64,000 bases of DNA from Nonlabens arenilitoris (GTDB taxonomy: Bacteria > Bacteroidota > Bacteroidia > Flavobacteriales > Flavobacteriaceae): the NCBI RefSeq assembly GCF_002954765.1, contig NZ_MTPW01000001.1, positions 2,555,501 through 2,619,500 of the forward strand, written 5' to 3'. Of this stretch, positions 56,548-64,000 are shown in pieces. The stretch's first letter is position 1; each line of letters starts with the position of its first letter. Below the pieces are notes generated by a model. The model was not told the origin of the DNA. It saw only the letters and a list, made by a program, of their open reading frames with translations, and made no database searches. A program made the position numbers and the translations under genes.

Positions 56548-57117
56548 TTAAATCGTGATAGACTTGTAGAAAGTCTTCCCAGCAGATTTCATGACAATGA
56601 AGTATTCACCTTTCTTATCAGATGATAGTTGATAGATTCTACTTAACACTGCAGCGTCTGAAATCTCATCTTCGTGGATCAAATTGTCATTATAGTATAT
56701 CTGTACATCTAATACCTCATCACTAGATACTAGCTGTGATATAAGGATTTGATTATTTTTCTGTACCGCAACTGGTTTATAAAAAACATTCTCTGTTGAA
56801 AAGGATACAATACCGTTATTGACATTAAATTGTTGAATTAAGACCTGGCTGTCTTTATTTAATTCAATACGGTAAGTCCCATTTTCTAAAGTGGTTAAAT
56901 CAAACTGCTGTTTGTAATTACCGTTTAATTGTATCGTCTCGCTATAAAGAGTAACCTCTGTAGCATCCTTAATGGTCAATAATTGACCTTTCTTCACATT
57001 GTTAAACTTTACTGTAGTTACATTTTTTGCAGGAACAGTGTTTGTCAATTTTGCCGCATAGCCTGTTAACGTGGTCAACATAAGTGCTATAATTATTAAA
57101 TTTTTCATTGTTTTCAT
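56548..57117 (-). CDS. Secreted hypothetical protein
   Basis: The product of about 190 residues starts with a signal peptide (MKTMKNLIIIALMLTTLTGYAA). It is beta-rich: NNVKKGQLLTIKDATEVTLYS, NGTYRIELNKDSQVLIQQFN, EYFIVMKSAGKTFYKSITI. Two tandem beta-sandwich-like units of about 80 residues seem present, as in DUF3244-like flavobacterial exported proteins. No catalytic motif is visible. I chose ATG 57117 (MKTMKNLII) over the upstream ATG at 57168, because the signal peptide begins there. It is divergent from the AraC gene. Confidence 0.6.
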   Translation of the reverse strand: MKTMKNLIIIALMLTTLTGYAAKLTNTVPAKNVTTVKFNNVKKGQLLTIKDATEVTLYSETIQLNGNYKQQFDLTTLENGTYRIELNKDSQVLIQQFNVNNGIVSFSTENVFYKPVAVQKNNQILISQLVSSDEVLDVQIYYNDNLIHEDEISDAAVLSRIYQLSSDKKGEYFIVMKSAGKTFYKSITI

Positions 57118-57302
57118 CTTTTTATAGTTTGTTGATGATTTACATGACAAATTTAAAGTGCTATGCAAGCATACAAAACAACAGATTTGACCATGTTATA
57201 TGCTATATTAACCTTGTATGTGAAACTATAACGTTATCGTATTAAAATAACATATAATTAAGAAATTTAGGCCGACCTTTGTAATCAATTAATAGATGTC
57301 GT

Positions 57303-58172
57303 ATGTTACTTAAAAAGCCCACTTTAAAGAAAATTAATCCAGATTTTGGGAATTCTATTTTTGTTCAAAAAAGTACTACAGAACGTAGTGAACTTAAACC
57401 TTTCTGGCATTTTCATCCCGAGATTGAACTAGTATATGTTAATGAAGGTAAAGGGAAACGCCACATAGGTAATCATATGTCCTATTATAATGATAGTCAA
57501 TTATTATTAATAGGCTCTATGCTACCACATATAGGATATACAGATAGGCCTAATCATGGATCTGAACTACTGGTGCAATTCTTACCTAATTTTTTAGGTG
57601 ATAGCTTTTTTAATGTGCCCGAGATGGAACCTATTAAACATCTATTTGAAAGAGCAAAGAACGGTTTGCTCTTTAAACAACAAACTCAGGATCTACTGGG
57701 AGAAAAAATTCATAAACTTCATGAGTTAAAAGGATTTTCAAGGACCTTGTTACTATTAGATATTTTAAATGAACTTGCCATAACAGATGATTATGAAATC
57801 TTAAATGCAGAGAGTTTTACCTTTGAGACTGAAGTGCAAGACAATTCTAAAACCGAAATTATCTACAAATACATCAATCAAAATTTTCAAAACCATATAC
57901 CGTTAGAAGAAATAGCAAATCAGGTAAGTATGACCGTTCCTGCTTTTTGTCGTTATTTTAAAAAGACCTCTGGTAAAACATTTACTAAGATTGTAAATGA
58001 GTATAGAGTAGTGCATGCTACAAAGCTATTATCAGAAACACAACTTAGTATAACAGATATCTGTTTTGATTGTGGATTTAATAATTTCTCACACTTCAAT
58101 AAAATATTTAAAGAGTTCACCGGTAAGAGCGCCAGTAAATATAGACAAGAGCTTAAGCAGATTCTTCAATAA
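57303..58172 (+). CDS. AraC family transcriptional regulator with cupin sensor
   Basis: The 289-residue protein has an N-terminal cupin-type ligand domain (PFWHFHPEIELVYVNEGKGKRHIG, about 30-90). The C-terminal AraC double helix-turn-helix contains IPLEEIANQVSMTVPAFCRYF and LSITDICFDCGFNNFSHFNKIF. FKEFTGKSASKYRQE is the conserved last helix. It probably binds a sugar or organic ligand. The neighbour downstream is a succinate-semialdehyde dehydrogenase, and the divergent gene encodes a secreted protein; either could be a target, but no operator was found. Confidence 0.87.
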   Translation: MLLKKPTLKKINPDFGNSIFVQKSTTERSELKPFWHFHPEIELVYVNEGKGKRHIGNHMSYYNDSQLLLIGSMLPHIGYTDRPNHGSELLVQFLPNFLGDSFFNVPEMEPIKHLFERAKNGLLFKQQTQDLLGEKIHKLHELKGFSRTLLLLDILNELAITDDYEILNAESFTFETEVQDNSKTEIIYKYINQNFQNHIPLEEIANQVSMTVPAFCRYFKKTSGKTFTKIVNEYRVVHATKLLSETQLSITDICFDCGFNNFSHFNKIFKEFTGKSASKYRQELKQILQ

Positions 58173-58348
58173 GACTTCACATCGTTTTTAGTAATTATGT
58201 AAATAATTGATTTTAATTTTAACGATTAGCAGTGTTAGATGTTAACATACCTATAATAGCTCGTTAATTTATAGCGTTTATAAAGACTATTCTTATTTAT
58301 TTAACGGGATAGTGTATTGTACAGCTCTATATTTAAATAAAAAAAATT

Positions 58349-59728
58349 ATGAGCGATAAAGTCACAACCATAAACCCAGCAACCGGTAAAGAGATTAAAT
58401 CATATGATTTAATGACAGAAGAGCAAACGCTACAAGCAGTAGAAAATTGTCATAAAGCATTTGAAAATTGGAAAGCTACTCCTATTGAAGAAAGAGGAAA
58501 AATTATCAAAAAAATAGGAGAGAAGTTTAAAGAACATCAAGAAGAGTTTGCCCAATTAATGACTGAAGAGATGGGGAAACTATTTAAACATGGTAAACAA
58601 GAACTAGACCTGTGCGCAGGTATTTGTGAATATACCGCAGCTACCGGACCTCAAGAATTAGCAAATGAAGAAATCGATTTGCAAAATGGAGGTAAAGGTA
58701 TCGTGACTTATTCGCCACTAGGTGTTATTTATGGAATACAACCATGGAACTTCCCAGCCTATCAGGTGGTACGTTATTCTATCGTTAACTTAATGGCGGG
58801 TAATGGAATATTGCTTAAACATGCCGCAAATGTTACTGGTAGTGCATTAAAACTAAAAGAGATATATGAAGAAGCTGGATTACCTAAAGATTTATTTACT
58901 GTATTAATCATTGATCACGACATCAGTGAAAAAATCATCGAACATGATCTAGTGCGCGGTGTTACCTTTACAGGTAGTGCAGGCGCTGGTAGTAAAATAG
59001 GAGAGCAAGCAGGTAAAAATATTAAAAAGACTGTCCTTGAACTAGGTAGTAATGATGCTTATATCGTCCTTGAAGATGCAGATGTTGAACTAGCCGTAAA
59101 AACCTGTACACGTGGACGTATCTACAACAACGGAGAAACCTGTGTCGCGGCAAAGAGATTTATCGTGGTGGATGCGGTCTATGAAGAATTTAAGAAAGGC
59201 TTTGTAGAGCGCATGAGTAATATCAAACATGGAGATCCTATGGATGAAAATTCACAATTAGGACCTATGGCTAGAAAAGACCTCAGAGAGAAAATCCATG
59301 ACCAAGTTCAAGAAAGTATTGAAAATGGAGCTGAGGTGTTATGTGGTGGAGAGTTGCCAGATGGCGATGGTTATTATTATCCATCTACCGTATTAGGAAA
59401 CGTGACACCTGGGCAACCAGCTTATGATGATGAGCTTTTTGGACCAGTAGCATCACTAATTAAAGCAAAAGATCAAGATGATGCCATGCGCATTGCAAAC
59501 GATAGTCGTTTTGGATTAGGTGGCGGAATCTTCTCTAAAGATGAAGATAAAGCAATAGAATTAGCACAAAATCATTTTGATACAGGAATGGTCTTTATCA
59601 ACTCCTTTGGACTAGCTCAGGTAGATATGCCATTTGGTGGAGTGAAAGATTCTGGTTTTGGTAGAGAGCATGGAGGATTTGGTATCAAAGAATTTGTAAA
59701 TGCTAAAGCAATAAATATTTTGAAATAA
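58349..59728 (+). CDS. NAD(P)-dependent succinate-semialdehyde dehydrogenase
   Basis: The 459-residue aldehyde dehydrogenase has GVIYGIQPWNFPAYQVVRYS and LLKHAANVTGSALKL for cofactor binding. FTGSAGAGSKIGEQAGKNIKKTVLELGSNDAY holds the general-base glutamate, and NNGETCVAAKRFIV the catalytic cysteine. FGPVASLIKAKDQDDAMRIAN lies further on. It oxidises succinate semialdehyde to succinate, mostly in 4-aminobutyrate use. The distinction from other aldehyde dehydrogenases rests on overall pattern. It ends at a strong terminator and is preceded by a 176-base gap. Confidence 0.88.
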   Translation: MSDKVTTINPATGKEIKSYDLMTEEQTLQAVENCHKAFENWKATPIEERGKIIKKIGEKFKEHQEEFAQLMTEEMGKLFKHGKQELDLCAGICEYTAATGPQELANEEIDLQNGGKGIVTYSPLGVIYGIQPWNFPAYQVVRYSIVNLMAGNGILLKHAANVTGSALKLKEIYEEAGLPKDLFTVLIIDHDISEKIIEHDLVRGVTFTGSAGAGSKIGEQAGKNIKKTVLELGSNDAYIVLEDADVELAVKTCTRGRIYNNGETCVAAKRFIVVDAVYEEFKKGFVERMSNIKHGDPMDENSQLGPMARKDLREKIHDQVQESIENGAEVLCGGELPDGDGYYYPSTVLGNVTPGQPAYDDELFGPVASLIKAKDQDDAMRIANDSRFGLGGGIFSKDEDKAIELAQNHFDTGMVFINSFGLAQVDMPFGGVKDSGFGREHGGFGIKEFVNAKAINILK

Positions 59729-59747
59729 CCATATATCATATTTCAAT

Positions 59748-59777
59748 AAAAAACCACTACGAGAGTAGTGGTTTTTT
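59748..59777. terminator. Terminator after the aldehyde dehydrogenase gene
   Basis: Arms 59748-59760 (AAAAAACCACTAC) and 59765-59777 pair perfectly around GAGA, with T tract. Confidence 0.9.
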
Positions 59778-60407
59778 GTTTTGAAATGACTTTGAAATTT
59801 GATAAGCCACCTATTTTTATTGTCAATTTCTCAATCTCAAAGTGATGGTTGTTAAAATTCATACTGCTGCATGACGGTATCGACTAATGAGATTAATGTT
59901 ATTATTAATATCTTCTTTTTATACCATACATGATAAGAAAATTACATTGCATGTTGGCTTTTAGTGAGTCTTGAAATAGTTATGCAACGTTCACGAGCGA
60001 GATGCTCTTTTCAACTTAGAAACTTGTCACGCTGAATTTATTTCAGCGTCTCCAATTACAGCGCTATGAGTTATTTGCTAGTACAAGCTTTAAATCTCTA
60101 CTAATAGCAGATTCTGAGTCAAGCTCAGAATGACAGATAAGATTTGACACGCCAACTATCAGCATTGACATGGTCAAAATATGGTCGAGATGATGTAGTT
60201 TTTAATAGATTTTTTTGAACTTGACTAAACATGCGAAGAAGAAACTTAGCATGTTAGATTCAATTTAAGTATCCGCATTACAAATGCTCAGTTTAAAATG
60301 CACGCGTTGCAAACGCGCGCGACGTGGATAAGATTGTTACAATAAATGAATCAGTAGTGTTGCTTTTAACTACGTATAATATTAAGATAGTATTTGAAAT
60401 AACTTAT
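59778..60407. other. Gene-free stretch with several short inverted repeats
   Basis: No frame with family signature exists across about 630 bases. It holds four small inverted repeats: ACGCTGAA at 60029-60036 with 60042-60049; ATTCTGAG at 60111-60118 with 60124-60131; GCATT-ACA-AATGC at 60275-60287; and CGCGTT-GCA-AACGCG at 60303-60317. Composition is mixed. The last two share one architecture (5-6 base arms, 3-base loop), as in the repeat units interspersed in flavobacterial genomes. Possibly the remains of a mobile or interspersed repeat element. Confidence 0.5.
60303..60317. repeat. Small inverted repeat CGCGTT-GCA-AACGCG
   Basis: Six-base arms around three bases, in a stretch with the related GCATT-ACA-AATGC 16 bases upstream. 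It may mark a remnant repeat unit. Confidence 0.55.
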
Positions 60408-61157
60408 TTATATAACCTTCTCAAATTCCAATTTTAAATCCGTCGGATGAGGATAAACTATGTATACGGATGCATTTGGATATTTTGATTCTTGAATTTC
60501 TAAAAGCATTTTATAAAGTCCCAATTTGCTGTCTATTACTTTATGTCCTATATAAATACCTTTTACGTTTGAATTGCAGTATTTCATTTCACGGTTATCA
60601 TTCCTAAGGTCTGTTATTATCCTCCATTCCTTTTCATATTCCCAATGACTTAATTTTGTTGTAAATAAGTATTGATGAGCATATGGTTTTTTAACATCAA
60701 CCTTTTTTGGCTTATTAGGATATATTACTGGTCTAAGACCAAATGCCCTATATTCTTCAAGATTTGTTTCAATTTCCATTTCATCAAACTGAAGAGCAAA
60801 ACCGTTGTAATTGTTTGTGTAATGCGCCCATAATAAATGATTATCTATTGTTTCAGATAAGCAGCAAACACCGGAAGATGAATAGTTATTGTGTTGAACT
60901 GTTGTTAAATTTTCAACACCTTTTATTGGAGTAACTAAATTTACATTACAATCAAAAGGATCATTAAAAGAACTTGGGTTAGCCAGATAAAAATAACCTC
61001 TAAATAGACTATCCAAGCTAAAAATATCAAGAGAATGAAACTTATATAAAGATTTTGGATTTTCAATTATATTTTCATTTTTATAAACATCCCAAATATT
61101 TCCCTCGGATATTCTTTCTACAAATTTATACTTGTCGTCAATAATAAATTCTTTCAT
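60408..61157 (-). CDS. DUF2971 protein
   Basis: The 249-residue soluble protein has DUF2971 features: LYKFHSLDIFSLDSLFRGYFYLANPSSFNDPFDCN, GVCCLSETIDNHLLWAHYTNNYNGFALQFDE and LSHWEYEKEWRIITDL. This fold has some resemblance to ADP-ribosyltransferase-like proteins, and members are scattered in bacterial accessory regions, some near defence genes. The role is unknown. Here it is a lone gene next to a gene-free stretch, with no defence partner. The gene may have been acquired. Confidence 0.75.
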   Translation of the reverse strand: MKEFIIDDKYKFVERISEGNIWDVYKNENIIENPKSLYKFHSLDIFSLDSLFRGYFYLANPSSFNDPFDCNVNLVTPIKGVENLTTVQHNNYSSSGVCCLSETIDNHLLWAHYTNNYNGFALQFDEMEIETNLEEYRAFGLRPVIYPNKPKKVDVKKPYAHQYLFTTKLSHWEYEKEWRIITDLRNDNREMKYCNSNVKGIYIGHKVIDSKLGLYKMLLEIQESKYPNASVYIVYPHPTDLKLEFEKVI

Positions 61158-61328
61158 TCGTTCATCCTATTAGTGAAAACTACTAGTATTTCATAATATA
61201 AAATTTTAACTGGATATCAGCTTAGTCCATAATACATTTATCATTTCGACTCAATCAAACTCGAGAATTCACAGACGTTGATAATCAAGGCAATACTTAC
61301 TAATTGTTATTATGAATAAATTATTAGC

Positions 61329-61520
61329 TTAATTCCCTGATAATTCCTTAACCACTTTAATTAATTCTTTTTGCACTAGGTTTAACGACTCAACTCTATC
61401 TATAAGTGATTCACAAACCTTTGTAAGAACCTCTATTTTATCTTCTGGAGCTATACTATCTTCTCTTGTAAAGTTTAGATAATTTACTAAAGAACTTTTC
61501 CATTCATCAAAATCTGACAT
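61329..61520 (-). CDS. Short hypothetical protein, coiled-coil-like
   Basis: A 63-residue frame starting MSDFDEWKSSLVNYLNFT is rich in E, K and L with heptad-like spacing (ESLIDRVESLNLVQKELIKVVKEL). It is 17 bases from purL and lies on the same strand. A real gene is plausible, since the composition is protein-like, but there is no homology call. It could also be chance. Confidence 0.45.
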   Translation of the reverse strand: MSDFDEWKSSLVNYLNFTREDSIAPEDKIEVLTKVCESLIDRVESLNLVQKELIKVVKELSGN

Positions 61521-61537
61521 ATATAATTTATTTAATA

Positions 61538-64000
61538 TTATTTACCACTCAACCAAACACGAGCATTTACAAATGCTTCCAGCCATGGTGTTACTTCGTC
61601 ATTCTTGCGGTCTGTAGGGTAGTGCGCCCAGTTCCATGAGAATGTAGATCGTTCTAGGTGTGGCATCATTACTAGGTGACGTCCATCTTCACTGTTTAAC
61701 ATCGCTGCGTTATAGTCAGATCCATTAGGGTTTGCTGGATAGCTATCATAACCATAAGTTGCTGGGATTTGATAAGCACTGCGGTCTTTAGGTAAATGGA
61801 ATTTCCCTTCTCCGTGTGCCGCCCAAATTCCTAGTTTGCTGCCGGCAAGTGACTCCAGCATAATAGAATTGTTTTTGGCAATTTCTACACTGGTAAAATT
61901 ACATTCAAACTTACCACTAGCGTTGTGCAACATCTTAGGCTTCTCATCATGGTCTGGATTAATTAATCCTAGCTCTACAAAGAGTTGGCAACCGTTACAA
62001 ACACCTATACTCATGGTGTCTGGTCTGGCGAAAAAGTTTTTCAATGCGGTATTTGCTTTCTCATTATAAAGGAAAGCACCAGCCCAACCTTTGGCACTTC
62101 CCAATACATCACTGTTTGAGAATCCACCTACTGCGGCTATAAACTGTACATCCTCTAATGTCTCACGTCCAGCAATTAAGTCGGTCATGTGCACATCGAT
62201 TACTTCAAATCCTGCGAGGTACATGGCGCGTGCCATTTCTCTTTCAGAATTACTTCCTTTTTCACGTATTACCGCTGCTTTGATGCGTTTTTGCGGCAAT
62301 TCAGGCAGTTTTCCTGTAAAATGCGCTGGAAAGTTGAATTCTAGTGGTTGCTCTACATAATTCACCGCACGCTCATCGGCCATGCCGTTAAACGATTGTT
62401 GTTGATCTAGTAGTCGTGAGGTTTCATACCACACATCACGCATGTCATCTACATCAATGATATGATCGTTAATGTCTAGTACAGCCTCATCGATCGCGTG
62501 ACCTATTTTATAGAAAGGTACTTCGGCTTTTAAGAGCTCACTTTCCACACTTTCATCGGTTACTTGTAATACGATCCCTGCGTTTTCTGCAAAAAGGACT
62601 TTTACCATATCATGGCCTACACCGCTCAGGTCTAGATCCATTCCTACACCTAGTGATGGGAAACACATCTCTAGTAATGTGGTGATCAATCCACCACTAG
62701 CAACATCGTGTCCTGCGAGTACTTTGCCTTGTTTTATTAAATTTTGTATTGCGGTAAACGCTTTCGCGAAAGCGTCACTATTCACAATCGTAGGGCATTC
62801 ATCACCTATCCTGTTGCGCGTTTGTGCAAAACTAGATCCACCCAATTTATGGTCATCACCACTCATGTTGATGTAGTAAATAGGTGCGTTATCATCTCGC
62901 TGTAGTACAGGCTCAACAACTTTAGAAATATCATCACAAGACCCAACGGTACTGATAATCACCGTTCCTGGAGCAAGCACATCCATATCTGGATATTTTT
63001 GCTTCATAGAAAGGCTGTCTTTACCAGTAGGAATGTTGATTCCTAATTCAATGGCAAAATCACTAACGGCTTTTACAGCGCTGTATAATCGGGCATCTTC
63101 ACCAGGATTGTTACAAGGCCACATCCAGTTAGCACTTAGACTCACGCCTTTAAGGCCTTTTTCTAATGGTGCAAATACCAGATTAGTAAGCGACTCTGCA
63201 ATAGCATTGCGAGAACCAGCAGCTGGATCGATTAATGCGGCAACTGGTGCGTGACCTATCGTCGTCGCCACTCCATTTTTACCATTATAATCCATCGCCA
63301 TCACACCGACGTTATTTAATGGTAGTTGTAGTTCTCCACAAGTTTGTTGTTTGGCCACACGACCAGTTACACAGCGATCTACTTTATTAGTCAACCAGTC
63401 TTTACAGGCAACCGCTTCTAGTTGTAATACCTGATAGAGGTAAAGGTTAAAATCTTTTCCATCATATGTTACTGGTGCATAGGTACGATGAATGGTTTTA
63501 TCATCCATAATGGTTTTAGGACTAGAGCCAAACATGTCTTCTAGTGCCAGATCCATAGGACTGCGACCATCTTTTTCACTAAAGGTGAATTTATTATCTC
63601 CCGTAACTTTACCTACTTTATATAATGGTGCACGCTCACGAGCAGCAATTTCTTCTAGTATAGGCGTGTCTTTTGTATCCATCACTAATCCCATACGTTC
63701 TTGAGACTCGTTACCGATTAACTCTTTGCGAGAAAGTGTAGGATCACCGACCGGTAAGGCATCTACATCGATCACACCACCAGTTTCTTCTACCAGTTCT
63801 GACAGACAGTTTAAGTGTCCACCAGCTCCATGATCGTGAATCGATTTAATAGGATTGTTATCACTTTCTACCAGTCCACGTATGGCATTTGCAGCACGTT
63901 TTTGCATCTCTGGATTAGAGCGTTGTACGGCGTTTAATTCTAGACCAGAATCTAGCGCGCCAGTATCTGCACTACTTACGGCAGCGCCACCCATTCCTAT
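61538..64000 (-). CDS. purL: Phosphoribosylformylglycinamidine synthase (partial, 5' end off window)
   Basis: This large purine-synthesis enzyme turns FGAR into FGAM using glutamine and ATP. The visible 820 residues are the C-terminal two thirds of the ~1220-residue single-chain form. They have RIGMGGAAVSS-type start sequence, SIHDHGAGGHLNCL, GLVMDTKDTPILEEIAA, GKDSLSMKQKYPD (AIRS-type repeats), and then the glutaminase domain IAAVGGFSNSDVLGSAKGWAG, GVCNGCQLFVELG (catalytic Cys) and WAAHGEGKFHLP (His/Glu). A palindrome copy is read as AFAKA. The frame is open to base 64000. Confidence 0.95.
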   Translation of the reverse strand: MGMGGAAVSSADTGALDSGLELNAVQRSNPEMQKRAANAIRGLVESDNNPIKSIHDHGAGGHLNCLSELVEETGGVIDVDALPVGDPTLSRKELIGNESQERMGLVMDTKDTPILEEIAARERAPLYKVGKVTGDNKFTFSEKDGRSPMDLALEDMFGSSPKTIMDDKTIHRTYAPVTYDGKDFNLYLYQVLQLEAVACKDWLTNKVDRCVTGRVAKQQTCGELQLPLNNVGVMAMDYNGKNGVATTIGHAPVAALIDPAAGSRNAIAESLTNLVFAPLEKGLKGVSLSANWMWPCNNPGEDARLYSAVKAVSDFAIELGINIPTGKDSLSMKQKYPDMDVLAPGTVIISTVGSCDDISKVVEPVLQRDDNAPIYYINMSGDDHKLGGSSFAQTRNRIGDECPTIVNSDAFAKAFTAIQNLIKQGKVLAGHDVASGGLITTLLEMCFPSLGVGMDLDLSGVGHDMVKVLFAENAGIVLQVTDESVESELLKAEVPFYKIGHAIDEAVLDINDHIIDVDDMRDVWYETSRLLDQQQSFNGMADERAVNYVEQPLEFNFPAHFTGKLPELPQKRIKAAVIREKGSNSEREMARAMYLAGFEVIDVHMTDLIAGRETLEDVQFIAAVGGFSNSDVLGSAKGWAGAFLYNEKANTALKNFFARPDTMSIGVCNGCQLFVELGLINPDHDEKPKMLHNASGKFECNFTSVEIAKNNSIMLESLAGSKLGIWAAHGEGKFHLPKDRSAYQIPATYGYDSYPANPNGSDYNAAMLNSEDGRHLVMMPHLERSTFSWNWAHYPTDRKNDEVTPWLEAFVNARVWLSGK
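62759..62774. repeat. 16-bp palindrome inside purL
   Basis: Exact consensus copy, read as AFAKA (GCT TTC GCG AAA GCG) in the purL reading frame. Confidence 0.95.

Noticed and set aside
60408..61157. DUF2971 gene as part of a defence system
   Set aside because: No restriction, toxin, nuclease or other defence partner lies nearby; the isolated gene is not enough.
1..64000. CRISPR arrays, tRNA or rRNA genes, transposases
   Set aside because: No regularly spaced long repeats, cloverleaf-like conserved sequence, rRNA motifs or transposase signatures were seen on either strand.

Overview
The window is chromosomal DNA from a marine member of the Flavobacteriaceae, most like Nonlabens or a close relative. 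The assignment rests on an AT-rich sequence, Bacteroidetes-type -7 boxes (TAnnTTTG) placed close to start codons, gliding genes gldF and gldG, secreted proteins that open with the flavobacterial QVGIG..P..LD module, DUF349 and DUF368 proteins, and a 16-bp palindrome (CGCTTTCGCGAAAGCG) scattered through both genes and intergenic gaps. Genus is inference. No rRNA, tRNA, CRISPR array, prophage or intact insertion sequence was seen.

Layout. 1-9.6 kb: an oligopeptide-binding lipoprotein cut by the left edge, a frameshifted metallophosphoesterase, mtaB (tRNA methylthiotransferase), a PadR regulator with a membrane partner and a clear palindromic operator, a lipoprotein, two stand-alone TonB C-terminal-domain proteins, aroC and a dicarboxylate/amino-acid symporter. 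9.7-12.4 kb: two overlapping secreted surface proteins. 12.5-16.9 kb: a tightly overlapped operon of an ATP-grasp ligase, an N-formylglutamate amidohydrolase-like enzyme, a DUF1704 (QEGLA) metallopeptidase and an exported thioredoxin-fold protein; this is the most interesting unit. 16.9-26.6 kb: DUF3050 and DUF2007 proteins, a 1253-residue DUF3857/transglutaminase protein, a PhnA-like protein, and a four-gene operon ending in gldF-gldG. 26.7-34.1 kb: phoH, purC, a flavodoxin-fold protein, a YitT protein, an FMO-type flavoprotein and an unusually long PLP enzyme. 34.2-42.7 kb: a frameshifted ZIP transporter, an RGG-rich secreted protein, a cupin, a sodium:solute symporter, pfkA and gapA, a GlcNAc-kinase-like ATPase and two little-known proteins. 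42.8-51.7 kb: a frameshifted DUF349 gene, aroE overlapped by two tandem DUF368 genes, and a spoT-fur-purA operon. 51.8-64 kb: NAGPA-like lipoprotein, a large zinc metalloprotease lipoprotein, an MFS transporter with no usable ATG at its true N-terminus, a secreted protein, an AraC regulator, a succinate-semialdehyde dehydrogenase, a 0.68-kb gene-free stretch with short inverted repeats, a DUF2971 gene, a 63-residue ORF, and the C-terminal two thirds of purL cut by the right edge.

Functionally the window is mainly core metabolism (chorismate, purines, glycolysis, stringent response, gliding) with small poorly characterised units between. Three genes are each broken by what looks like one missing base in a mononucleotide run (GGGG to GGG, A9 to A8, GGG to GG). 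All three are otherwise well conserved, so consensus errors are at least as likely as true pseudogenes.
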